Below, piece after piece: positions 24,790 through 32,472 of a stretch of DNA of 36,282 nt (position 1 is its first letter; every line of letters starts with the position of its first letter). Source of the stretch: CAYYGL01 sp964471235 (GTDB lineage: Bacteria > Calditrichota > Calditrichia > RBG-13-44-9 > J075); NCBI GenBank assembly GCA_964471235.1, contig CAYYGL010000024.1:1-36282 (forward strand). The letters are read 5' to 3'. The notes beneath the pieces are model-generated. The model was not told the origin of the DNA. It made no database searches and worked only from the letters and a program-made list of their open reading frames with translations. Position numbers and translations under genes: made by a program.

Positions 24790-26139
24790 ATGCTGAGATT
24801 TTCTATGGAATCTCTGGTGCGGTGGAAAGATAAAACCGACCGGAAGCCCCTGATTTTGCGAGGCGCACGCCAGGTAGGTAAAACCTGGCTGTTGAAGGAG
24901 TTTGGTAAAAATCATTTCAAAGCATACCATCATTTCGATTTTGAACGGAATACACAACAGTTGTTTGCGGTTTTTCAGGGCGAGTTGAATCCCCGTACAA
25001 TTATTCGCAACCTGGCGCTATTAGAAAACAAGCCAATCGACGTGGAACATGATTTGGTTATCTTTGACGAAATTCAAAACGTTCCCGAGGCGCTAACATC
25101 CCTGAAATATTTTAGCGAAGAAATGCCCCAACTGACTTTATGCACTGCCGGCTCATTGCTGGGCATGACGCTTTCGGATGTTTCTTTTCCGGTCGGGAAG
25201 GTGGAGTTTCTGAACCTTTATCCCATGAATTTTGAGGAATTTTTGTACAACTATGGCAATTCCCTGTTGTTTGAAGCTTACCATGAGGGCTATAAAAAGT
25301 TGCGGGTTCTTGATGTTGTCCATACCCGATTGTTGGAGGTACTGAAGGAGTATTACGTCATTGGCGGTATGCCCGAAATGGTGGACACTTACTTACGAGA
25401 AAAAGAAAGGAATCCGAATGCTTTTCAAACCGTGCGAAAAAAACAACAAGATTTGTTGAATACACTAAAAGCAGATTTTAGCAAACATTCCGGTAAGGTC
25501 AATGCTTTGCGCATTGCCTCTGTTTATGAAAATGTTCCTATGCAACTTGCGCAGTACACAGATACCTCGGTAAAACGTTTCCGTTTTCGGAACGTGGTGA
25601 AAGGAAAAAAAGGCTACAGCGAGCTATATGGTCCAATCGCATGGTTGGAAAATGCCCATTTAATTATTAAAGTATTTGTAGCTAACAGGGCAGAAATCCC
25701 ATTATCCGCATTCTCGAAAGAGAATTTTTTTAAGCTATACTTGAATGATATAGGGTTACTGGGCGCCATCCTGGACATTCCTCCTTCGGCAATTATTTTG
25801 AGCAACTATGGCATGACCAAAGGTTATTTCATAGAAAATTATGCTGCTACCGAATTGCGCACTGCTTTGGAAGCTCCCCTTTTTAGTTGGACAGAAAGAA
25901 ATTCCGAGATAGAATTTTTACTCGTCATCGAAGATCGCATTATTCCCGTGGAAGTCAAGTCAGGTACCCGAACCCGGGCAAAGAGTTTGCAACAGTATAT
26001 TAAAAAATACCAGCCCCCGTGGGCATTTATTCTATCCGAAAAAAACTTTTTTGTGAAAGACAACAAATATTACATTCCCCTTTATTATACGGGTAAATTA
26101 AAGGAAATGGATTTGCACAAACGCGCAGTGAATAAGTAA
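24790..26139 (+). CDS. AAA ATPase with DUF4143 (AAA_14 type)
   Basis: 449 residues. Walker A is GARQVGKT (25-32), Walker B LVIFDEIQ (89-96), and the sensor-like CTAGSLLG lies at about 118-125, as in AAA_14 (PF13173). The C-terminal DUF4143 (PF13635) part has EIEFLL then PVEVKSG, the spacing of a PD-(D/E)xK nuclease-like core. These ATPases are common in accessory regions of bacteria and archaea; their role is not settled. ATG 24790 has only a weak GAGGGTG close by; Met6 is an alternative. No neighbour is clearly co-transcribed. Confidence 0.87.
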   Translation: MLRFSMESLVRWKDKTDRKPLILRGARQVGKTWLLKEFGKNHFKAYHHFDFERNTQQLFAVFQGELNPRTIIRNLALLENKPIDVEHDLVIFDEIQNVPEALTSLKYFSEEMPQLTLCTAGSLLGMTLSDVSFPVGKVEFLNLYPMNFEEFLYNYGNSLLFEAYHEGYKKLRVLDVVHTRLLEVLKEYYVIGGMPEMVDTYLREKERNPNAFQTVRKKQQDLLNTLKADFSKHSGKVNALRIASVYENVPMQLAQYTDTSVKRFRFRNVVKGKKGYSELYGPIAWLENAHLIIKVFVANRAEIPLSAFSKENFFKLYLNDIGLLGAILDIPPSAIILSNYGMTKGYFIENYAATELRTALEAPLFSWTERNSEIEFLLVIEDRIIPVEVKSGTRTRAKSLQQYIKKYQPPWAFILSEKNFFVKDNKYYIPLYYTGKLKEMDLHKRAVNK

Positions 26140-26277
26140 CTATCCTTCCCTTGTGAGTAAGCCGGTGTGATACCCAATTGAGAAGCGTTGTCATTGTTTT
26201 AAGGAAATCTCCAAAGAATTGCTCCAAAACAAAAACTGCAAGAAAAAAATTCCGTCACCTCAGAACCCATTCCCCCT

Positions 26278-26355
26278 CAGCCAATCCGAAATCTCCTCTG
26301 CCACCTCCTCCCAGCCCGGTTCGGCGAACGCCGGTGCGAGTGATTTTCAAATTCT
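26278..26355 (-). pseudogene. Fragment of an alpha/beta hydrolase 3' end
   Basis: These 78 bases closely resemble 27941-28019, the 3' end of the hydrolase remnant, by eye about 80% identical with an indel. Read leftward in one frame, it gives AEPGWEEVAEEISDWL, the conserved C-terminal segment of that family; a single-base shift separates it from the preceding EFENHSH part. Only this tail survives. It lies on the other side of the second ATPase gene, in the same orientation as the larger remnant. Confidence 0.65.
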
Positions 26356-26371
26356 GGTAACAAAATTTATA

Positions 26372-26400
26372 TTGCATTGTATAGAGAGCGATTTTATATT
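26372..26400 (+). promoter_or_regulatory. Possible promoter of the second DUF4143 ATPase
   Basis: TTGCAT (26372-26377) and TATATT (26395-26400) are spaced by 17 bases in an AT-rich stretch. The -10 box is good, the -35 box weak. Transcription would start about 14 bases before the annotated ATG, leaving almost no leader, which fits better with the alternative GTG start at 26436. Confidence 0.4.
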
Positions 26401-26420
26401 TATATCGTATTATACAAAAT

Positions 26421-27758
26421 ATGATAAGGTTTGTTGTGGAAAAATTACGCTTTTATTTTCAATGGTGGCAGGAATACGTTTTGCCGGAGTTTATCGAAAG
26501 AAAAATTCCGGATAAAATTTATGACCTGAGATTGATTCCCGCGCTGGTGGGACCCCGGCGAAGCGGTAAAAGTACTCTCTTCTTTCAGATGATCAGTTAT
26601 CTGAAAAGAGAAATTCCCGCCTATAACATCCTTTATGTGAATTTTGAAGATGACCGGTTGTTACCGCTAAGCGGCAGTGAATTTTCTCAGTTACTGGACA
26701 TATACCGTCAATATTATCCGGTAGATGCAAACCATCCGATTTATCTTTTTCTGGATGAGATTCAGAATGTGCCCAACTGGGAAAAAACCTTACGAAGACT
26801 TTACGAAACCGAGTCCAACATCAAATTATTTATCACCGGCTCAAATTCTCAAATGCTGGGTGGGGATCTTGCTACAGCCCTGCGAGGTAGAACGATTTCT
26901 TTTAAAGTGCTTCCTCTGAATTTTCAGGAGTTCTTAGCATTTAAACAATACCAGATAAATGATGTGGGCAATTTGCAATATTCCTCCATGAAAAACGAAC
27001 TACTCTTTTTGTTCGAAGAGTATTTAAATTTTGGCGGGTTTCCGGAAGTCGTGTTAAGCAAAAATGCTGAGGTTAAAGAACTTATTTTAAGAGAATATAT
27101 TCATACCATTTTTTTCTCCGATATCGTTCAGCGGTATGGTATACGGCATGTGAAATTGCTGGATGCCTTTATTAAAATGTTGACCCGTCAAATGGCTTCT
27201 TTGTTTAGTTTGGGTAAAATGGTTTCGAGCCTGAACTCCATCGGGTTTAAGATTTCCAAAAATACACTCTCAGAATACCTGGGATATATCGAAAATGCCT
27301 TCCTGGGCAAAACGGTTTCGATTTTTTCCTATTCCATCAAAGATCAATTACAATATCCCCGAAAGTTTTACCTGCTGGATAATGGATTATTCCGGGCGAC
27401 TTCTTTCCTGAAAAGCAAAGACCGGGGACGATTGCTGGAGAATCTGGTCTTTGTGCATTTATTCCAAAAATATGATAAACTCTTTTACTGGAAGAACAAA
27501 TCCGGTTACGAAGTCGATTTTGTACTACCGTCGCTCTTTACCTCGGAAACCGCTTTTCCTTTAATTCAGGTTTGTTATAATTTTACAGATGAAAAGGTGA
27601 AAAAAAGAGAGGTTAGAGCCCTGGTTCATGCCAGCAAGGAATTCAAACAAACCCGCGCGTTAATTGTTACGCGAGAGGTGTGGGATACCATTATTGTGGA
27701 TCATCTCACAATTCAGGTTCAGCCGTTTATGCAATGGGCAATAGAGAGCAAATTTTGA
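26421..27758 (+). CDS. AAA ATPase with DUF4143, second type
   Basis: 445 residues. Walker A GPRRSGKST (44-52), Walker B LFLDEIQ, sensor FITGSNSQML and a C-terminal DUF4143 region with EVDFVLP followed by IQVCYNF, where a lysine-bearing strand would be expected in active PD-(D/E)xK enzymes. It is only distantly related to the ATPase upstream, so this is not a recent tandem copy. ATG 26421 has no ribosome site; a GTG at 26436 (residue 6) has AAGG six bases upstream and is a likely alternative. Flanking fragments of one hydrolase family suggest this gene arrived by insertion or duplication. Confidence 0.86.
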   Translation: MIRFVVEKLRFYFQWWQEYVLPEFIERKIPDKIYDLRLIPALVGPRRSGKSTLFFQMISYLKREIPAYNILYVNFEDDRLLPLSGSEFSQLLDIYRQYYPVDANHPIYLFLDEIQNVPNWEKTLRRLYETESNIKLFITGSNSQMLGGDLATALRGRTISFKVLPLNFQEFLAFKQYQINDVGNLQYSSMKNELLFLFEEYLNFGGFPEVVLSKNAEVKELILREYIHTIFFSDIVQRYGIRHVKLLDAFIKMLTRQMASLFSLGKMVSSLNSIGFKISKNTLSEYLGYIENAFLGKTVSIFSYSIKDQLQYPRKFYLLDNGLFRATSFLKSKDRGRLLENLVFVHLFQKYDKLFYWKNKSGYEVDFVLPSLFTSETAFPLIQVCYNFTDEKVKKREVRALVHASKEFKQTRALIVTREVWDTIIVDHLTIQVQPFMQWAIESKF

Positions 27759-27801
27759 GGAGGAGGGGAGAAGTGATGATTGCTACAGGAAAGCTATTCC
27801 C

Positions 27802-27882
27802 ATGATCGGAAAGAAATATTTCCAGCGCTTGCAGGCGTTGAAAGATACAGGAACACTTGATGAAATTTTCGAAGAACGCTAA
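27802..27882 (+). CDS. Very small open reading frame, doubtful
   Basis: A 26-codon frame (MIGKKYFQRLQALKDTGTL at the start) with AGGAAAG about eight bases before the ATG. The composition looks protein-like (amphipathic, charged), so it may be a remnant of a longer gene or a genuine small protein. No family is recognised. Confidence 0.25.
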   Translation: MIGKKYFQRLQALKDTGTLDEIFEER

Positions 27883-27913
27883 CGCACCAAAGAATCTGTC
27901 ATATCAATTCAAT

Positions 27914-28366
27914 TTATTCTCCGGAATTGACCTCTTTTATCAGCCACTCCGAAATCTCCTCTGCCACCTTCTCCCAGCTCGGTTCGGCAAGCAGCCAGTG
28001 GGCGTGATGTTCAAATTCTTTATACGTTGCCACATGGCGGTATTTCCAGGCAACTTTGCGCATCACCGCAGCCGAAGTGGCGCGGTCCTCTTTCGCACCC
28101 ACCACCAGCATGGGGCAGGTAATTTTCGTTTCGTCCACCCGGCTGGCATGGCGAGGGTCGAATAGCCGGAAACCGATTTCCGCGGCTACCCGACCGGATT
28201 CATAAACAAACCGGTGGTAAATGTCTTTTTGCTGTGCTTTCGGTAGAAGGTGGAGCATTCCTTAAACCGCCAGCTCAAAGGATGAGCACTGGGGCTTTCT
28301 CCGGAATCCCGAGCGGGATATCCAGGATTTAATGCGGGGATAAATATCCCATTCAATTAACCTCAT
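27914..28366 (-). pseudogene. Alpha/beta hydrolase remnant, interrupted and 5'-truncated
   Basis: The C-terminal half of an alpha/beta hydrolase reads on from MLHLLP: RFVYESGRVAAEIGFRLFD, then PMLVVGAKEDRATS with the acid residue, then FEHHAHWLLAEPSWEKVA with the catalytic histidine. Upstream, the same frame continues through one TAA (28262-28264) as GFRRKPQCSSFELAV before the stop, which matches the lid region expected before GMLHLLP in this family. The nucleophile-elbow half is absent, so the gene cannot make an active enzyme. A 3' fragment of a sister copy lies at 26278-26355. Confidence 0.75.
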
Positions 28367-28599
28367 AATTTTTATCATACCCTATGACATTATGAGATTA
28401 GTTGAATACTCCTCTATTAAGATTCCAAGGTTAACCTCCCCAAAACACGAAATACCAGGAAGAATTGAGAGGAGAAGTTTTTTATCTCTTCTAACGGTTT
28501 CCGGATTTTGTGGATGAGTATTGTGGGTATTATAACATGTGAAAAACGTAAGAAGTTTTATGCACTTTGTCATCACGTTTCACTCTTCACGCTTCAGCA
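28367..28599. other. Intergenic, no gene recognised
   Basis: AT-rich stretch between the hydrolase remnant and the M24 peptidase stop codon. The missing N-terminal half of the hydrolase cannot be found here. A heptamer-like repeat occupies its right end (28571-28603). Confidence 0.35.
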
Positions 28600-28603
28600 T
28601 CAC
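28571..28603. repeat. Degenerate GTGANNN heptamer repeat
   Basis: On the minus strand the peptidase stop codon runs directly into GTGATGC TGAAGC GTGAAGA GTGAAAC GTGATGA, four heptamers of the form GTGANNN and one shortened unit. It has the same design and position (at a stop codon) as the array at 20426-20480. Confidence 0.55.
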
Positions 28604-29778
28604 ATCAAAATCAACTCTTCCTGCTCATCCCCGGCTACCACTACTTCGCCATCCAGGGTGATAAAGACGTTAATCTCCGAACGCACGGCCATTTCGCCTT
28701 CCAGGTAAATCCCCGGTTCCACGGAAAAGCAGATACCCGGCACCAACTGCCGTTCGTCTTTGGTCTCCAGGTTATCAATATTCACCCCGTTGCCATGCAC
28801 ATCTTCCCCGATGGAGTGCCCGGTGCGGTGCAGAAAATAGTCGCCGTAACCGGCATTCTTCACCACATTGCGGCAGACATCATCCACCTGCCAGCCGTAG
28901 CAGGGTTCCCCGGCAGCAAATTTATCCCGCACAAACGCCACGGCAGCGTTGCGGGCGTCCCGCACGGTATTAAAAATCTCCACATACTTTGCCGGGGGAT
29001 TCTGCCCGGTGTAGCCGCACCAGGTAACATCATAATAAATGGCACCCGGTTTATCCTGCTTTGCCCACAGGTCGATCAACACGGTTTGCCCCTCGGCAAA
29101 GGAATAGCTGTTTTCCGGGGTGGGCTCAAAATGGGGGTTGGCAGGGTGGTCGTTTATCCCCACGATAGGACCGTGCCCCTCGCAGGTCAGCCCTTCTTCC
29201 GCAAAGCGATTCATGATGAATTGCTGAATCTCATACTCGGTCACCTTCTCCCCGCTGCGCACGGCATCAGCAATTCGTTGAAAAGCTTCATCCTTAATTT
29301 CCAGTACCTTCTCCCCGGCTTCCACATGGCTGCGATATCCCGCCTCATCAATGATGGCTTCAAATTGCTGGATCAAATTTGCCGCGCTCTGGATATCGTA
29401 CCCCAGGCTTTTGATCAACTCGATGGTGCCGCCGTCAACTATGGAGGTGTAGGGAATATGATTCATGGGGGAATAATTCATGGCAATGCGTTTGCGGCTG
29501 CCCAGCATTGCCTTAATTTGGGCGTGCATTTCTTTCCAGGACAGGTAGGTCATTTTTTTACCGGGAAGAAAATCCAGCATGGTCTGTTCCACCTTGCTGA
29601 CAAGTTTAATCGGCTCCCCTTCGGCGGGAATGAAATAATACCAGCGCCGGGAGGAAAATTTAGTGGGGTCCAATCCCAATATTTTAATCGCTAATGGATC
29701 CCGATTGTGAAAATCATACAATAACCATCCCTCAAAATTCTCATCACGAATCGCTTTCTGAATACGTGCCAAATCCAT
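28600..29778 (-). CDS. M24 family metallopeptidase (Xaa-Pro dipeptidase-like)
   Basis: 392 residues from ATG 29778. An N-terminal creatinase-like domain (about 1-160) precedes a pita-bread catalytic domain. All five dimetal ligands are visible: Asp236 (LIDLWA), Asp250 (YYDVTW), His321 (RTGHSIG), Glu354 (SVEPGIY) and Glu368 (RSEINVF). It probably removes N-terminal residues before proline or cleaves Xaa-Pro dipeptides in the cytoplasm. The upstream ATG at 29784 directly abuts AGGAG, too close to be used; ATG 29778 sits six bases after it and is the better start. No signal peptide. Confidence 0.92.
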   Translation of the reverse strand: MDLARIQKAIRDENFEGWLLYDFHNRDPLAIKILGLDPTKFSSRRWYYFIPAEGEPIKLVSKVEQTMLDFLPGKKMTYLSWKEMHAQIKAMLGSRKRIAMNYSPMNHIPYTSIVDGGTIELIKSLGYDIQSAANLIQQFEAIIDEAGYRSHVEAGEKVLEIKDEAFQRIADAVRSGEKVTEYEIQQFIMNRFAEEGLTCEGHGPIVGINDHPANPHFEPTPENSYSFAEGQTVLIDLWAKQDKPGAIYYDVTWCGYTGQNPPAKYVEIFNTVRDARNAAVAFVRDKFAAGEPCYGWQVDDVCRNVVKNAGYGDYFLHRTGHSIGEDVHGNGVNIDNLETKDERQLVPGICFSVEPGIYLEGEMAVRSEINVFITLDGEVVVAGDEQEELILM

Positions 29779-29882
29779 GTTCATCTCCTGTGTTATATTA
29801 TCGCTTTTTGAGATTCACCACTCCCTGTCTGCATTTCGACGAGTCCAATATACATATTGGGAGAAGCATTTCCAAACCCACC

Positions 29883-31016
29883 TCAATACAACCCCATCCG
29901 GTTGGTTACTTTCTGCAAATAAATGCGAGTTTCGGTATGAGGGAGGTGAGATAGCAAATGTGTGTACACATTGGATGGCGGCATGCGATTGACCATTGCC
30001 ACCGCAGCATTGACATCCTTGCGCTGCACAAACGCCCGGGCAACGTTAAACGGCCCGGTATTATACGCCGCAGTCATCATATATTGTTGGTTAAGAGCAT
30101 GGGTAACTCCGGAGAAATAGAATCGTTTCAATTTGCTCAGGTAAGCCACCCCCAACTCAATGTTCTTCTCCGGATTTAATAATATTCCCGGCGAAGGGGT
30201 TCCCCGGCCTCCGATGATCTCCATCGCTTCCCTGCCGCCGCTTTCCGGCACCAATTGCATTAAGCCGTACGCATGCCCGTAGCCGCCGCCGGATCTGGCA
30301 AAAGTGGAAATTGCCCGGGGATTGAAAGAGGACTCGGTGTGAATAATCGCCATCACCAGTTTGGGATTAATGTTGTATTTCCGGCAATAGCGTTGCACCA
30401 CCGGCGCTACCTGCTGCGCCCGGATGCGCAAATGATTTTGCCGAAAGGGAATATGAATAGTCAACCGTTGGAAGTTTTCTCCATCCGGTGCGGTATAGGA
30501 ATGGGTTTCCACATATTTTGCCGGAAGCCGGTTGATGGTCGGGGTAATGGGCAATTGGTCTTGCAGAATCGGGTGCTCATCAGGCGCTGCCCGGGTGTTG
30601 AGTACCTGATGGAGGATCTCGATTGCCTGCTGTTGTAATTTTCCCCGGGAAGTGCTCGGGCTGCCCAGCACCTCAATGGTTAGCTTGCCGTTATCAAAAT
30701 CCGCTTCAAAACGGCTGCTTTTATTGGGACCATATCCCACCCAATGCTTGACATCGGAAAAGCGGATGTCCTTCCAGAGCTTCCGAACCGCCGCCACATG
30801 CGCCTTCCACTCGGCAGACTCCCGATCGATCATATCCTGCCAGAGTTGTCGCTCCGCCGCATTCCGTTGCTGCCAGGCTTCCCATTCCCTGCGGTTCTGT
30901 TGCTCCCACTGCTCCCGCTCTTTCTTCCGTTGTTCTTCCCATTGCTGCTTCTCCTGTTGACCCCACAGGGAAATGACACTTAACATCAAAATCAAAAGAA
31001 AAGTTAACCGTTTCAT
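29883..31016 (-). CDS. MltC-like lytic transglycosylase with an 11-residue tryptophan coil
   Basis: 377 residues. A Sec signal (1-19) is followed by a Glu/Gln/Arg-rich helix in which Trp recurs at 26, 37, 48, 59, 70, 81 and 92, exactly every 11 residues. Next is a DUF3393-like domain (about 86-190; HWVGYGPNKSSRFEADFDNG, LTIEVLGSP), then an SLT catalytic domain with Glu228 (HTESSFNP), YGLMQLVPESGG and AAYNTGPFNVARA. This is the MltC architecture, which cleaves peptidoglycan glycan strands to 1,6-anhydro ends. MltC of E. coli is a lipoprotein; no lipobox cysteine is seen here, so this one may be free in the periplasm or held by its coil. Confidence 0.85.
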   Translation of the reverse strand: MKRLTFLLILMLSVISLWGQQEKQQWEEQRKKEREQWEQQNRREWEAWQQRNAAERQLWQDMIDRESAEWKAHVAAVRKLWKDIRFSDVKHWVGYGPNKSSRFEADFDNGKLTIEVLGSPSTSRGKLQQQAIEILHQVLNTRAAPDEHPILQDQLPITPTINRLPAKYVETHSYTAPDGENFQRLTIHIPFRQNHLRIRAQQVAPVVQRYCRKYNINPKLVMAIIHTESSFNPRAISTFARSGGGYGHAYGLMQLVPESGGREAMEIIGGRGTPSPGILLNPEKNIELGVAYLSKLKRFYFSGVTHALNQQYMMTAAYNTGPFNVARAFVQRKDVNAAVAMVNRMPPSNVYTHLLSHLPHTETRIYLQKVTNRMGLY

Positions 31017-31044
31017 CGCGCCTGCCTTCTTTTGGTGATTTAGT

Positions 31045-31090
31045 CAATGAGTGAATTGTAATGAATAACGAGTGACGAGTAGCGAATGAA
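31045..31090. repeat. Degenerate short tandem repeat (7-bp period)
   Basis: Read leftward, the region divides into TCGCTAC, TCGTCAC, TCGTTAT, TCATTAC, AATTCAC, TCATTGA: six 7-base units of the form TCRYNAY with drift. It lies 34 bases past the stop codon of the Tat-type transglycosylase. Similar heptamer arrays occur at 20426 and 28571. Confidence 0.55.
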
Positions 31091-31123
31091 TTTCCCATCC
31101 CCCCCTTTTACCCACTTCTCTAC

Positions 31124-32230
31124 TTATTCCATGCGTCGGGTAATCTCATAATGGTTAATCAACACATGGCTAATGTAGGTGGTTGCCTGCTCGATTGCCG
31201 GAATTTGCCCGTAGGGTTCATACGCCCCAAAATCTTTAGTGCTGGAGAGACCGGCGTTAAATCCAACCGAAGCTGCCAGAATGTTCCCCTTCCGGGAGCG
31301 CAATCCCCTGGCAATCATTTCCACCATCGCAAAAACGGGTTTTCTATATGTGAAACGCTCGTCAAAATTCAAAATAGCCTGCAAGTCCCGGTTGTTAAAG
31401 ATATCCTTTCCCTGAATATTCGCCTGCAAATATTGGCGATATTGATCCCGCGCCCGGGTAACTTTTTTATCGTACTCCGCTATCTTTTTCCAATACGCCA
31501 GATGCGCCTGCGCGGTTTTCTGATAGCCGGTAGTTTTACCGGAAGCAATCAGTTGCACCGCTTTTTGTTGGGTTAGTTCCGGCGAAGGTTTTTTGGATTT
31601 GGCGTAACGCCGCCGCTCCCGCTTGAGTTGATAATATTCCCGCACTTTTTTTGCCAGGCGAGGATATTTATACGGCGATTTGCCGTGGGCGGCTCTATCT
31701 CCGGCGCAGAGGATACCGTGTGATTTCGCAGTCGGTTGAATAAACTGGCAGATGCCGATCGCCAGCGCGCTGGAAATCGCAAATTCGTAAAAATAGGATT
31801 CCTTCATAATCTGTGCTACAATCCATGCCGGATCCAGCGGGTAGATGTTCAGATGCGCTTTCACTGCCTTCATCACCCAGTACACAATATTGGTCACTCG
31901 CTTTTCCAGATCCACTGCACCAAACGGTTTTCCCCAGACCGGCAGGGAGCGCACCGAATATTCATCTTCCAGGTAAGATAACGATGCCCGAACCAGCTTG
32001 AACTGATAATTTCTGGTATCCCCGGCGATGGGCGGCTGGTAATCCCGGGGAACGATAATGTTAATCGGGGAAACCGGCCGAATCCCCCTAACAGATGCCC
32101 ATGCTGCTCCGCCGGGGGAATTCAGAAAAGAGAGCGCCAGCCCGCTGCCAGCCACTGTTAAAAATTGTCGACGGGAAATAGCCATGATGACTCTGCTGTC
32201 TCGGGTTCCTGCACCTGCTTTGTTTGACAT
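31124..32230 (-). CDS. Transglycosylase SLT-domain protein with Tat signal
   Basis: 368 residues. A twin-arginine signal SRRQFLTVAGSGLALSF (19-35) ends near AWA. The mature part holds an SLT-type lysozyme fold: catalytic Glu144 in QIMKESYFYEF, AIGICQFIQPTAKSHGI (157-173) and AASVGFNAG near the C-terminus. Between them is a long basic helical insertion (about 190-270) not typical of Slt enzymes. It probably cuts peptidoglycan in the periplasm. ATG 32185 (MAISRRQFL) is an alternative start that would put the RR motif close to the N-terminus; neither has a good ribosome site. Confidence 0.78.
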   Translation of the reverse strand: MSNKAGAGTRDSRVIMAISRRQFLTVAGSGLALSFLNSPGGAAWASVRGIRPVSPINIIVPRDYQPPIAGDTRNYQFKLVRASLSYLEDEYSVRSLPVWGKPFGAVDLEKRVTNIVYWVMKAVKAHLNIYPLDPAWIVAQIMKESYFYEFAISSALAIGICQFIQPTAKSHGILCAGDRAAHGKSPYKYPRLAKKVREYYQLKRERRRYAKSKKPSPELTQQKAVQLIASGKTTGYQKTAQAHLAYWKKIAEYDKKVTRARDQYRQYLQANIQGKDIFNNRDLQAILNFDERFTYRKPVFAMVEMIARGLRSRKGNILAASVGFNAGLSSTKDFGAYEPYGQIPAIEQATTYISHVLINHYEITRRME

Positions 32231-32427
32231 TGCTACAGGATTTTAATGCCATACTTTTTCCAAATGCAACTGGAATCTTTTTTCAACAGCTTGTTGCGCC
32301 AACAGCAAGGAAGGATGGGAGTGATTCGTGACTGATTACGCGGGGGTAGGTGACTACCGGAAGGGGGGAAATTGTAACATCCCTTCATCCCGCTCTTCGG
32401 ATCCACCAAAGCCCAATATCCGGGACA

Positions 32428-32453
32428 CCCTTCCGCGAACTAATTCGGAAGGG
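32428..32453. repeat. 8-bp inverted repeat, weak terminator candidate
   Basis: CCCTTCCG (32428-32435) and CGGAAGGG (32446-32453) form a perfect stem around a 10-base loop. Rightward it is followed by CTTCTTT; leftward there is no T-run. It lies 20 bases past the stop codon of the barrel protein gene, so it could mark that transcript's end, but only weakly. Confidence 0.4.
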
Positions 32454-32472
32454 CTTCTTTAAGGAAATGACA

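Noticed and set aside
28567..29694. A 375-codon open frame on the plus strand, antisense to the M24 peptidase
   Set aside because: The minus strand encodes a complete M24 peptidase with all five metal ligands and a good ribosome site; the antisense frame has no recognisable family and lacks a ribosome site.
30721..31098. A 125-codon minus-strand frame overlapping the transglycosylase start
   Set aside because: It begins inside the heptamer repeat and is a shifted reading of the Trp/Glu-rich coil; the MltC-like frame has the signal peptide and catalytic motifs.
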